Source: Streptomyces sp. A1277
GTDB taxonomy: Bacteria > Actinomycetota > Actinomycetes > Streptomycetales > Streptomycetaceae
Assembly: GCF_004795015.1 (NCBI RefSeq)
Contig: NZ_SSBI01000049.1
Span: 1-62,369 of the forward strand
Direction of reading: 5' to 3'
DNA: 62,369 nucleotides
Part shown: positions 41,713 to 50,004 of the stretch, piece after piece
Layout: each line of letters begins with the position of its first letter
How positions within the stretch are numbered: position 1 is the stretch's first letter
The notes under the pieces: model-generated
Database searches by the model: none
What the model saw: only the letters and a program-made list of their open reading frames with translations
Told to the model about the DNA's origin: nothing
Made by a program: the position numbers and the translations under genes

Positions 41713-42032
41713 CCAGGTGAGCCACCCACCGTACGGAGTGAGGTCTCCGCCATGACCACGGTTGATCAGCGCCCCGCCCGCCTCGGCGCGCGCAGGTACA
41801 CACGGCTCCGGCCGCTGTGCACCCGTTGCGCACCGGGCAGGGTGGCGCGGCGCTGCTTCCCAAGTCGTCGCCGGTGGTGCGCAGATCCAGGATCTCCCGC
41901 CTGTCGGCGAGCAGCCGGCGGCGCCGACACCGTCGTTCTCGACCCGTACCACGGAGACCCGCAGGACACCCTTCGCCCCCGTGAGGCATGGCGGGCACTG
42001 ACCGCCGTGGCCACGCACTGGAGGGCACCATC
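41713..42032. other. No recognisable gene
   Basis: Open frames on both strands lack family features and starts. A minus-strand LRVSVVRVENDGVGAAG stretch near 41930 resembles the end of a histidine-kinase ATPase domain but is too short to call. Confidence 0.4.
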
Positions 42033-42182
42033 GTGATCAGCACCGCCGGCGAAGCGCTCCTGCGGCGGGCCGCCGCCCTCGCGGCCCGCGCCGTCGCGCT
42101 CGGCGACGCGCCCTACGGCTCCGTGCTGGCCAGCCCGGACGGCGAGGCGCGCGCACCCATCGTGGACTACTACCGGTTCTGA
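42033..42182 (+). pseudogene. Nucleoside deaminase with in-frame internal deletion
   Basis: A 49-codon frame. ISTAGEALLRRAAALAARAV and GDAPYGSVLASPDGE give the first 37 residues of a cytidine/guanine deaminase-type protein, and then at once EARAPIVDYYRF, the normal C-terminal tail. The catalytic HAE and PCxxC zinc motifs, roughly 100 codons, are gone but the frame is kept. GGAGGG precedes the GTG. It can be translated but not be an enzyme. Confidence 0.65.
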
Positions 42183-42215
42183 TACCGGCCCCGACGAAGG
42201 GGCGAGGGGCCCCGC

Positions 42216-42761
42216 TCACCCATCGCCCCACCCCCACGCGTCGAAGTAGGCGGCCGTGCCCGTCCGCCTGGCCGTCATCACCGCTTCGAGGCGGGCGAAG
42301 TCCTGCGGGGGCATCAGGGGGTGCCAGTCGGCCAGGGACAGGGCCCGGACGTCGTCGTGCTCGTCCGGGTCCAGGACGATGGCGCGGATCTGCTCGTCCG
42401 TGAGCCGGCCGCCGTCGAAGACGCAGCCCGAGGTGCTGAACGGCCAGTCGGGCCCGGGTGGGCCGAAGACCGAGGCCAGCAGGCGGGGCGGGCCCGGGAC
42501 CTCGATGCCCGTCTCCTCCCGGCACTCCCGCCGCGCCGTCTCCCAGGGGCGTTCGCCGTGGTCCATCGTGCCGCCGGGGAACTGCCACGGGTGCGTCCGG
42601 GAGTACGTGGCCCGCAGCTGCACCGGGCGGTCGTGCCCGTCGGTGAAGAACACGCAGGCGAAGCCGGTCGACTTGGGCACCGAGCGGGCGTACTCCTCCG
42701 GCGGGAGCATGACCCGCCCGGGCGCCTCACGGGGGCCGGGGAACGCGCCGGCCTCGTTCAT
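42216..42761 (-). CDS. NUDIX hydrolase
   Basis: A 181-residue protein. The Nudix box GGTMDHGERPWETARRECREETGIEV (seen here as GGTMDHGERP plus REC REETGIEV) has all metal-binding Glu residues. Upstream strands include YSRTHPWQFPGG. It hydrolyses a nucleoside diphosphate-linked compound; the substrate is not evident. The ATG at 42761 overlaps the stop of a short upstream frame that looks like the start of another Nudix protein, so translation is coupled. The ABC exporter lies upstream in the same direction. Confidence 0.9.
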   Translation of the reverse strand: MNEAGAFPGPREAPGRVMLPPEEYARSVPKSTGFACVFFTDGHDRPVQLRATYSRTHPWQFPGGTMDHGERPWETARRECREETGIEVPGPPRLLASVFGPPGPDWPFSTSGCVFDGGRLTDEQIRAIVLDPDEHDDVRALSLADWHPLMPPQDFARLEAVMTARRTGTAAYFDAWGWGDG

Positions 42762-42913
42762 GCCGCCCGCCCTTCGCGGTCGATGACGGCGGCGCCGCAC
42801 GTGACGTGTCCCGGCAGGGGCGTCCGGGCGGCGGGGTCGTCCGCCGCGTCGCGGGCCGGGTACGCGGTCACCACCGTGTGGATGGGGGAGCGGGTGAGGG
42901 GCGGTCGGGGCAT
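42758..42913 (-). CDS. Short frame resembling a truncated Nudix N-terminus (51 aa)
   Basis: A 51-residue frame ending LPGHVTCGAAVIDREGRAA. GHVTCGAAVID.EGR is the usual first strand of many Streptomyces Nudix hydrolases, after which the Nudix box should follow; here a stop (in ATGA) intervenes and the next Nudix gene begins. It may be a relic or now serve as a coupling leader for that gene. No clear ribosome site precedes the ATG at 42913. Confidence 0.5.
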   Translation of the reverse strand: MPRPPLTRSPIHTVVTAYPARDAADDPAARTPLPGHVTCGAAVIDREGRAA

Positions 42914-42955
42914 GAGCCGTGCGCCTTTCGTCGGCGGGGGAGGAGAAAGGAGGGG

Positions 42956-44905
42956 TCAGGGGGTGGTCGGGTTCTCGCCCGTGCGTTGTTGCAGGTCCCA
43001 CAGGGTCCTGAACAGGCCCGGTTCCCGCGTCAGTTGCTCGTACGTGCCCTCCTGCACGATCCGGCCGCCGTCCAGGACCACGATCCGGTCGGCGATGCTG
43101 ACGTTGGTGAGGCGGTGGGTGATCAGCAGGACCGCGCGGTCCTTGGCCAGGTCCCGCAGGCCGGTGAAGATGCGGTACTCGGCCCGGGCGTCCAGCGCCG
43201 CCGTGGGTTCGTCCATCACCAGCAGGGACGCCTGGCGGTGGAAGGCCCGGGTCAGGACCGTGCGCTGCCACTGCCCGCCGGACAGCTGCTGGCCGCCGAA
43301 CCACTCCGCCGTGAGCAGCGTGTCGAGGCCGGAGCGCAGGGTGGGCAGCATGTCGATCGCCCCGGACGCCTCGCAGGCGGCGAGGACGGCCGCGTCGCCG
43401 GTGTCGCCCTGGCCGAAGGTGATGTTGTCGCGCATGGTCAGCGGCAGGTACGTGTACTTCTGCGGGACCAGTGCGACGTTCCGCCACGCCTCCCACGGGT
43501 CCAGCTCGGCGGTCGTGGTGTGGTCCCAGGCGACCGCGCCGGTGGTCGGCAGCAGCAGCCCGCACAGCAGACGGGACAGGGTGGTCTTGCCCGAGCCGTT
43601 CTCGCCGACCAGGGCCACGATCTCGCCGCGCTTCACGTGCAGGCAGACCCCGGCGAGGCTGTCGGCGGGCGCGCCGTCGTAGCGGTAGGTGAGGTCGCGG
43701 GCCTCGAACCGCTCCGGCGCGGCCGGCAGGGTCCGGGTGCCCCGGGAGACCGCCATCGACTGGCCGTGGGCGTTGTCGAGGAACCGCTGCCAGTCCTGGA
43801 CGTACCAGCCGGTGCGCACCAGCCGCGCCCCGCCGTTGATGATGCCGCGCACGGACGTGGTGGCCGTCTGGAGCGCGAAGACGGCGCCGCCGCCCGCCGC
43901 GAGGTCCATGCGGCCGGTGGCCAGGAGGTACAGCAGCGCCGCCCATACGCCGGCCGAGGCGACCCCGCCGACTGCGGCGCCGGCCAGCCCCATCCACGCT
44001 CCGGTGTCGGCGGCCCTGCGTTCGGCGGTGTTCACGGACGCGGCGAGGCGGCGGTAGCGCCCGACGAGGAACGGGCCGGCCAGGCAGGCCCGCATCTCCT
44101 CGCTGGACTCCGTGTACGCCATGTGCCAGCGCAGCTTGGACAGCATGCGGCGGCGCCCCGAGGTCTCCAGGTTCGCCAGGTACAGGACGCGGGCCGCCCG
44201 TACGTACGCGGCGGCCTGCGGCAGGCACGCCACCAGGAGCAGCGGCAGGAGCGCCGGGTGCAGGACCGCGAGCACGGTCGCCCCGGCGGTGAGCGTGGCG
44301 GTGGCGGCCAGCACGTCCTGGGACTCGGCCACGAGGTCGGGGGTGACCTGGGCGCCCCGGTCCGCGATGTCGTAGAAGTCGTTGTAGCCGGGCATGTTGT
44401 TCGCGGCGAGCTCCGCACCGAGCGCGGCCTCGATCATCGTCAGCTCCGCCTCCCGGGCCAGCACCGGGCGCAGCCTGCCGGTCAGCCACGTCACCACGAT
44501 GCCCAGCAGCGCGCGCACCCCGGCGGCCGCCGCGATGACCGCCAGCTGCGGAGCGGCCTGCCACAGCCGGTCCGTGATGTCGCCGGAGGAGACCAGCGCG
44601 GTGATCGTGCTCGTGACCGCGAGCAGCCCCAGCGCGGCCAGCACCCCGCCGCCCACCTGACAGGCCAGCAGGCCCGCCGTCGCCGCCCGGTCCACCCGCC
44701 AGGCCATCCGCAGCGACCGCAGCACCAGCGCGGGCAGCCGCCGCGCCATCGTGCCGCTCGTCAGCTGCGCACCGGCCTGGAGCCGGGACTCGTCCCGGTA
44801 CAGGAACTCCTCCCGCTGCGCCGCGCTCCCGCTGTCCGGTGGTGGTTCCGTCCGCGCGCTCACTCTGTCCGCACTCAGCTGTCCGGGCGTGCTGGCCGAG
44901 GTCAA
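42956..44905 (-). CDS. ABC exporter, fused permease-ATPase
   Basis: About 649 residues. The N-terminal half (about 45-340) holds six membrane helices without a classic peptidase domain. The C-terminal ATPase has Walker A GENGSGKTT, Q-loop PQKYTYLP, signature QLSGGQWQR and Walker B LLVMDEPTAALD, with H-loop ITHRL. It works as a homodimer. A TTG at 44905 is preceded by GAGGGGG; a GTG at 44863 is an alternative. This type often exports peptides or lanthipeptides in Streptomyces clusters with Nudix genes. No precursor peptide was recognised nearby. Confidence 0.88.
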   Translation of the reverse strand: MTSASTPGQLSADRVSARTEPPPDSGSAAQREEFLYRDESRLQAGAQLTSGTMARRLPALVLRSLRMAWRVDRAATAGLLACQVGGGVLAALGLLAVTSTITALVSSGDITDRLWQAAPQLAVIAAAAGVRALLGIVVTWLTGRLRPVLAREAELTMIEAALGAELAANNMPGYNDFYDIADRGAQVTPDLVAESQDVLAATATLTAGATVLAVLHPALLPLLLVACLPQAAAYVRAARVLYLANLETSGRRRMLSKLRWHMAYTESSEEMRACLAGPFLVGRYRRLAASVNTAERRAADTGAWMGLAGAAVGGVASAGVWAALLYLLATGRMDLAAGGGAVFALQTATTSVRGIINGGARLVRTGWYVQDWQRFLDNAHGQSMAVSRGTRTLPAAPERFEARDLTYRYDGAPADSLAGVCLHVKRGEIVALVGENGSGKTTLSRLLCGLLLPTTGAVAWDHTTTAELDPWEAWRNVALVPQKYTYLPLTMRDNITFGQGDTGDAAVLAACEASGAIDMLPTLRSGLDTLLTAEWFGGQQLSGGQWQRTVLTRAFHRQASLLVMDEPTAALDARAEYRIFTGLRDLAKDRAVLLITHRLTNVSIADRIVVLDGGRIVQEGTYEQLTREPGLFRTLWDLQQRTGENPTTP

Positions 44906-45278
44906 CGTGGCCCCCTCTGTGGTCGGTCGCGGCTGGGTCACCCGGCTTAACGACCGCCCCCGGAACTCGAACACCTGTGTTTCGGTCGGCCTCCGGGCCC
45001 CGCCGTGCCGGGCCGTACGGGCGTGCGGGATACATCCACCCGTGCCCCGCACGGGGTCCGGCGCGGCGCCGAGTTGGCCGAAACGCCGAGAGCAGCGCGC
45101 GCGGGCACCCAAGCCTCCCGCTCGCGCGCCGGTGCACGCGGGCGTCGGCCGAGCGGCGCAAGAGCGCGGCACCGTTGCGACGAACCCGGCCCGCGCGCCG
45201 TGACATCGGGAGATCCGGGGGTACCCCTTCCGTCGAGCGCGGAACAAGCGGAACAACCGGCCGACGGAGAGGCGACTC
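44906..45278. other. Divergent intergenic region (ABC exporter / qcrB)
   Basis: A 373-base, strongly GC-rich gap. No gene or RNA is recognised. It must contain the promoters for both flanking genes, but no clear -10 stands out. Confidence 0.5.
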
Positions 45279-46958
45279 GTGCTGCTGTCGAAGAAGAGGG
45301 CGCGCCCGGAGGGCAAGGCACGGCGGACGGGGGAGAGGGCGGCGGACGCCGTCGACGCGCGGCTCCCGCTCGCCGGGGCGGCCAGGGCACTGCTGCGCAA
45401 GGCGTTCCCGGACCACTGGTCCTTCCTCCTGGGCGAACTCGCCCTCTACAGCTTCCTCGTCCTCCTGATCACCGGCGTGTACCTGACGCTGTTCTTCCAG
45501 CCGTCGATGACCGAGTCGGTGTACGCCGGCTCGTACGCGCCCCTCCACGGGGTCCGTATGTCGGAGGCGTACGCCAGCACTCTGCGCATCAGCTTCGACG
45601 TGCGCGGCGGCCTGCTGGTCCGGCAGATCCACCACTGGGCGGCGCTCGTCTTCGTCGCCTCGATCGGCGTGCACATGCTGCGGGTCTTCTTCACCGGCGC
45701 GTTCCGCAGGCCGCGCGAGGTCAACTGGACGGTGGGGCTGACGATGTTCCTCCTCGCCCTCCTGGAGGGCTTCGCCGGCTACTCGCTCCCCGACGACCTG
45801 CTCTCCGGCACGGGGCTGCGCACCGCGCAGGGCATCATGCTGTCGCTCCCGGTCGTCGGCACCTATGTGAGCTTCTTCGTCTTCGGCGGCCAGTACCCGG
45901 GCGACGACATCGTCTCGCGGCTCTACCCCGTGCACATCCTGCTCGTCCCCGGACTCCTCCTCGCCCTGGTCAGCCTCCATCTGCTCCTCGTCGTGCACCT
46001 CAAGCACACCCAGTGGGCGGGGCCGGGGCGGACCGGCCGCAATGTGGTCGGTCCGCCGTTCTTCCCGCAGTACGCGGCGAAGTCGGCCGGGCTCTTCTTC
46101 ATGGTCTTCGGCGTGCTCGCCCTGCTGGGCGCCGTCGCGCAGATCAACCCGGTGTGGGACTACGGGCCGTACCGCACCGACCAGGTCTCCACCGGCGCCC
46201 AGCCCGACTGGTACGTCGGCTTCCTGGAAGGCGCGCTGCGGCTCATGCCCGGCGTCGAGACCCGGCTGTGGGGCCACACCCTGATGTGGAACCCGCTGGT
46301 GCCCGGCGTGCTGCTGCCCGGCGCCCTCTTCCTCGTGCTGTACGCGTATCCGTTCTTCGAGCGCTGGATCACCGGGGGCTCCGGCGAGCGCCACGTCTGC
46401 GACCGCCCGCGCGACCGGCCGGTCCGCACCGGGCTCGGGACCGGCGCCCTGACGGCCTACGCGGTACTCCTGCTCGCCGGTGCGCAGGACGTGATCGCCG
46501 ACGTCTTCGACGTACCGGTGCACGCGCTGACCTGGGCGTTCCGCATCGCTCTGTTCGTCCTGCCGCCGGTGGCGTTCGTGGTGACCGACCGGCTCTGCCT
46601 GGCCCTCCAGGCGCGGGACCGGGAGCTGCTGGAGGACGGCGAGGAGACCGGGGGCGTACGCCAGTCGGTCGAGGGCGGCTACCGGCCGGAGCACCAGCGG
46701 CTGCCCGACGACAAGCGGTACGTCCTGCTGGCCAGGGACCTGCCCCGGCCGCTCGACCTGCCCGCACCCCGGCGCGCCCCCGCCCGCACCCGCCTCGTCC
46801 TGCGGCTGCGGTCCGCGCTCAGCCACTGGTACTACCGCGACCAGGTGCGGCCCGCGATGACGCGGGAGCAGGAGAAGGAGGCCCGGGCGCTGCTGGCCGG
46901 GCCGCGCCGGCCGGGGCGTCAGCGCGCGGGGTCGGGGTTCTGGAAGACGAAGCCGTAG
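45279..46958 (+). CDS. qcrB: Cytochrome b subunit of bc1-type complex (orphan paralogue)
   Basis: A 559-residue membrane protein with eight or so helices. Heme-ligand His pairs are in IHHWAALVFVASIGVHMLRV and in YPVHILLVPGLLLAL...LHLLLVVHLKH. The quinol-site PEWY motif appears as PDWY. The C-terminal cytosolic tail (about 440-559) is long and Arg-rich, as in actinobacterial QcrB. Unlike the main operon, no qcrC or qcrA is adjacent; instead it converges on ctaD-ctaF, overlapping ctaF by 40 bases at the stops. The GTG at 45279 follows GGAGAGG. It probably joins other subunits encoded elsewhere, perhaps under special oxygen or developmental conditions. Confidence 0.9.
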   Translation: MLLSKKRARPEGKARRTGERAADAVDARLPLAGAARALLRKAFPDHWSFLLGELALYSFLVLLITGVYLTLFFQPSMTESVYAGSYAPLHGVRMSEAYASTLRISFDVRGGLLVRQIHHWAALVFVASIGVHMLRVFFTGAFRRPREVNWTVGLTMFLLALLEGFAGYSLPDDLLSGTGLRTAQGIMLSLPVVGTYVSFFVFGGQYPGDDIVSRLYPVHILLVPGLLLALVSLHLLLVVHLKHTQWAGPGRTGRNVVGPPFFPQYAAKSAGLFFMVFGVLALLGAVAQINPVWDYGPYRTDQVSTGAQPDWYVGFLEGALRLMPGVETRLWGHTLMWNPLVPGVLLPGALFLVLYAYPFFERWITGGSGERHVCDRPRDRPVRTGLGTGALTAYAVLLLAGAQDVIADVFDVPVHALTWAFRIALFVLPPVAFVVTDRLCLALQARDRELLEDGEETGGVRQSVEGGYRPEHQRLPDDKRYVLLARDLPRPLDLPAPRRAPARTRLVLRLRSALSHWYYRDQVRPAMTREQEKEARALLAGPRRPGRQRAGSGFWKTKP

Positions 46959-47308
46959 ACGCCCGGGATCAGCACGCCGACCCCGATGAGGAACAGCCAC
47001 AGACCCTGGACCGTGCCCAGCCCGAGCAGCGCCGTACCGGCCGCGCTGATGGCCGGGTAGTAGCTGCGCGCCGGGAAGTAGCCGCGCCGGCCGCTCACCT
47101 CTTGGACGCGCACGTCCTTGCGGTCCTCGGGGCGCGGCCCCGTCCGGTACGCCTGCCGCCACAGGAAGGCGGCGATCAGCGCCCCCATGAGCCCGGACAC
47201 GGTGAGCGCCGCGATGCCCGCAGGGTCGGGCGCGTACACCGCGTACACCGAGCAGGTCACCGCGAAGAACAGCGCAACCCCGGTGAAGAGCCATGCCTCG
47301 CCCCTCAT
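46919..47308 (-). CDS. ctaF: Cytochrome c oxidase subunit IV (CtaF-type)
   Basis: A 129-residue protein with four membrane helices, the actinobacterial subunit IV pattern. WLFTGVALFFAVTCSVYAVY gives the first helix and the C-terminus ends GVYGFVFQNPDPAR. Between helices 2 and 3 lies a charged loop (GPRPEDRKDVRVQE). The start overlaps the ctaD stop by four bases (ATGA). It probably stabilises subunit I. It overlaps the convergent qcrB stop. Confidence 0.82.
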   Translation of the reverse strand: MRGEAWLFTGVALFFAVTCSVYAVYAPDPAGIAALTVSGLMGALIAAFLWRQAYRTGPRPEDRKDVRVQEVSGRRGYFPARSYYPAISAAGTALLGLGTVQGLWLFLIGVGVLIPGVYGFVFQNPDPAR

Positions 47309-49023
47309 CGCTCCGCCCTCCCCGCACCGTCGGCGACGGATTGCCGGGGCAGCGGGGCGCCCGCCTCCGGGTGGTGCAGGTCGAAGGCGGGCGACTCGGA
47401 GCGGATGCGGGGCAGCGCGTGGAAGTTGTGCCGGGGCGGCGGGCAGCTGGTCGCCCATTCCAGCGAGCGGCCCCAGCCCCACGGGTCGTCACTGGTGACC
47501 TTGACGCCGTAGCGCCAGGTCTTCCAGACGTTGTAGAGGAACGGCAGCGTGGACAGGCCCAGCAGGAACGCCCCGATGGTGGACAGGGTGTTGAGCGTGG
47601 TGAACCCGTCCGAGGCCAGGTAGTCCGCGTACCGGCGGGGCATGCCCTGCTCGCCCAGCCAGTGCTGGACGAGGAAGGTGAGCTGGAAGCCGACGAACAG
47701 CGTCCAGAAGTGGATCTTGCCGAGGCGTTCGTCGAGCATGCGGCCGGTGAACTTCGGCCACCAGAAGTAGAACCCGGCGAACGTGGCGAAGACGATCGTC
47801 CCGAACAGCACGTAGTGCAGGTGCGCGACGACGAAGTACGAGTCCGTCAGGTGGAAGTCCATCGGCGGCGACGCCACGAGCACCCCCGTGAGCCCGCCGA
47901 GCAGGAAGGTGACGAGGAAGCCCATGGACCACAGCATCGGCGTCTCGAACGACAGCGAGCCGTGCCACATCGTGCCGATCCAGTTGAAGAACTTCACGCC
48001 CGTCGGCACCGCGATCAGGAACGACATCAGCGAGAAGAACGGCAGCAGCACCCCGCCCGTCGCGAACATGTGGTGCGCCCAGACCGTCGCCGAGAGCCCG
48101 GTGATGGCGACGGTGGCACCGACCAGGCCGATGTAGCCGAAGGCCGGTTTGCGGCTGAAGACCGGCAGGATCTCGGTGACCACACCGAAGAACGGCAGCG
48201 CCACGATGTACACCTCGGGGTGGCCGAAGAACCAGAACAGGTGCTGCCACAGCAGCGCCCCGCCGTTGGCCGCGTCGAAGACGTGCGCCCCGAACTTCCG
48301 GTCCGCCTCCAGGGCGAGCAGCGCCGCCGTCAGCACCGGGAAGGCGAGCAGCGCCAGGATCGACGTGAAGAGCACGTTCCAGGTGAAGATCGGCATCCGG
48401 AACAGCGTCATCCCCGGGGCCCGCAGGCAGACGATCGTGGTGATGAAGTTGACCGAGCCGAGGATCGTGCTCAGCCCGGAGACGACGAGCCCCATCACCC
48501 ACAGGTCCCCGCCGGTCCCGGGCGAGAACACCGGCCCGTTCAGCGGCGCGTACGCGAACCAGCCGAAGGCGGCGGCGCCGTTGGCCGTCAGGAACCCCGA
48601 GACGACCATCAGCCCGCCGAAGAGGTACACCCAGTACGTGTACGCGTTCAGCCGGGGGAAGGCCACGTCCGGCGCCCCGATCTGCAGGGGCATGACCGCG
48701 TTGGCGAAGCCGGTGAAGGTGGGGGTGGCGAACAGCAGCATCATGATCGTGCCGTGCACGGTGAACAGCTGGTTGTACTGCTCCGGCGAGACGATCTGCA
48801 TCCCGGGCCGGGCGAGTTCGGCGCGCATGACCATGGCCAGCGCGCCGGCGAACAGGAAGAACGCGAACGAGGTGACCAGGTACATGTTGCCGATGACCTT
48901 GTGGTCGGTCGTCGACAGCAGCCTCAGCAGTCTCGCGCCTCCGCCGACCCGCCGCTCGGTCCGCGCCCGCTCCTCCCGCCCCCGCCCCGTCGCCGTTTCC
49001 CGTTGTTCGTCCAGCGACGCCAT
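47305..49023 (-). CDS. ctaD: Cytochrome c oxidase subunit I (aa3-type, paralogue)
   Basis: A 572-residue heme-copper oxidase core with 12 helices. The conserved residues are all present: heme a His in FTVHGTIMM, WQHLFWFFGHPEVYI (CuB His and cross-linked Tyr), VWAHHMFATG (two CuB His), and VVAHLHYVLFG (heme a3 and heme a His). The K-channel SVN and D-channel residues look normal, so it should be active. No ctaC (subunit II) or ctaE is beside it, so it must borrow them. From memory, S. coelicolor also has such a second set (around SCO7234). GGGAGGG precedes the ATG. Confidence 0.93.
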   Translation of the reverse strand: MASLDEQRETATGRGREERARTERRVGGGARLLRLLSTTDHKVIGNMYLVTSFAFFLFAGALAMVMRAELARPGMQIVSPEQYNQLFTVHGTIMMLLFATPTFTGFANAVMPLQIGAPDVAFPRLNAYTYWVYLFGGLMVVSGFLTANGAAAFGWFAYAPLNGPVFSPGTGGDLWVMGLVVSGLSTILGSVNFITTIVCLRAPGMTLFRMPIFTWNVLFTSILALLAFPVLTAALLALEADRKFGAHVFDAANGGALLWQHLFWFFGHPEVYIVALPFFGVVTEILPVFSRKPAFGYIGLVGATVAITGLSATVWAHHMFATGGVLLPFFSLMSFLIAVPTGVKFFNWIGTMWHGSLSFETPMLWSMGFLVTFLLGGLTGVLVASPPMDFHLTDSYFVVAHLHYVLFGTIVFATFAGFYFWWPKFTGRMLDERLGKIHFWTLFVGFQLTFLVQHWLGEQGMPRRYADYLASDGFTTLNTLSTIGAFLLGLSTLPFLYNVWKTWRYGVKVTSDDPWGWGRSLEWATSCPPPRHNFHALPRIRSESPAFDLHHPEAGAPLPRQSVADGAGRAER

Positions 49024-49278
49024 ACACCCTCCCGATCGGACCCGGTCCGCAGACGGCACGGCGGCGGCCACCGGCCATCTTGCGCCCGGTGGGCCGTCGA
49101 GCCCGTCATCAGCGGCGTGTACCCGGGTTACGGCTACCCGAACGGACCACGCCGAGGAGGGTGCGCGGACTTCGCACCACGGGTCTCAGGGCTCCGTTGC
49201 GGTTACGGCGGGCGGGCAATCGGGTCACGGGCGCCCCGACGGCGCGATCCCGCACCCCGGCGCGGGTACCTCGTTCCC

Positions 49279-49470
49279 ATGAACGCGAACCCGATCGAAC
49301 TGCAGAAGTGCCTCAGCGGCGTCGGCTACCCCGCCGGCAAGGACGCGATCGTGGAGCAGGCACGCCAGAACGGTGCCGGCGACGAGGTCATGGCAGCGCT
49401 GAAGAGCCTGCCGGAGAAGGAGTACGAATCGCCCGCCGAGGTGAACAAGGAGGTCGCCCAGCAGGACTGA
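49279..49470 (+). CDS. DUF2795 small protein (63 aa)
   Basis: A 63-residue protein of the DUF2795 family. NPIELQKCLSGVGYPAGKD, AIVEQARQNGAGDEVMAAL and LPEKEYESPAEVNKEV follow the family pattern closely (helical, with the L...YP..K..L motif). The function is unknown; these proteins are often near stress genes. No ribosome site precedes the ATG, and a TACCTC lies nine bases upstream, so a leaderless message is possible. The 255 bases up to ctaD hold no gene. Confidence 0.82.
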   Translation: MNANPIELQKCLSGVGYPAGKDAIVEQARQNGAGDEVMAALKSLPEKEYESPAEVNKEVAQQD

Positions 49471-49552
49471 ACCGGACCGTCAGCGGGCGTGCGCAGGGAC
49501 GTCGGGGCCGGGGCCGGGCCGCCGGTGGGGAATCGGCCCCGGGTCCTGCGGC

Positions 49553-49930
49553 TCAGCGGTGCGTCAGCACATTGATCACGCGCCCGTTCGGGTCGCGTAC
49601 GAAGAAGCGGCGCACGCCCCACTCCTCGTCGTGCGGGCCGTACACGATCTCGGCGCCGGCGCCGGTCAGCGCGGCGTGCACCGCGTCCACGTCGTCCACC
49701 TCCACGCTCAGGTCCGGGGTGACCGGCCCCGTCCTGTCGGCGGTCATGACGCTGATCTGGGCCGCGGGCCGGGAGGGCGACGCCAGGGTCATGATCCAGC
49801 CGTGGTTCATGACCTCCTCGAAGCCCAGCAGGCCGTAGAACGCGGCGTTCTCCCGCAGCGCGGCCGCGCCGGCCTCCGTGTCGTCGCTCGCACCGACCGG
49901 GATGTTGGGAACCACGCGGCGGATGGACAT
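49553..49930 (-). CDS. VOC-family (glyoxalase/bleomycin-resistance-like) protein
   Basis: A 125-residue paired beta-alpha-beta-beta-beta protein. The two halves carry YGLLGFEEVMNHGWIMTLA and GVRRFFVRDPNGRVINVLTHR, the latter with the typical metal/His-terminal ending. A role in binding or modifying a small molecule is usual. AGGAG lies nine bases before the ATG at 49930. It is separated from phzF by 75 bases. Confidence 0.88.
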   Translation of the reverse strand: MSIRRVVPNIPVGASDDTEAGAAALRENAAFYGLLGFEEVMNHGWIMTLASPSRPAAQISVMTADRTGPVTPDLSVEVDDVDAVHAALTGAGAEIVYGPHDEEWGVRRFFVRDPNGRVINVLTHR

Positions 49931-50004
49931 GAGGCACTCCTGTCGCATTGATGACGGGCAGTCACTCCTCCCACCCTAGGCGCGAGGACCCGGCCTGGCC
50001 CCGT

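Noticed and set aside
41713..42032. Histidine-kinase ATPase remnant (LRVSVVRVENDGVGAAG)
   Set aside because: The match is one short motif with no other supporting sequence.
27134..42182. Direct att repeats flanking the island
   Set aside because: Comparing rnpB's 3' end with the area around the integrase relic showed no shared stretch of useful length.
42956..44905. Lanthipeptide or other peptide cluster around the ABC exporter
   Set aside because: No synthetase, cyclase or Cys/Ser-rich precursor peptide was seen nearby.
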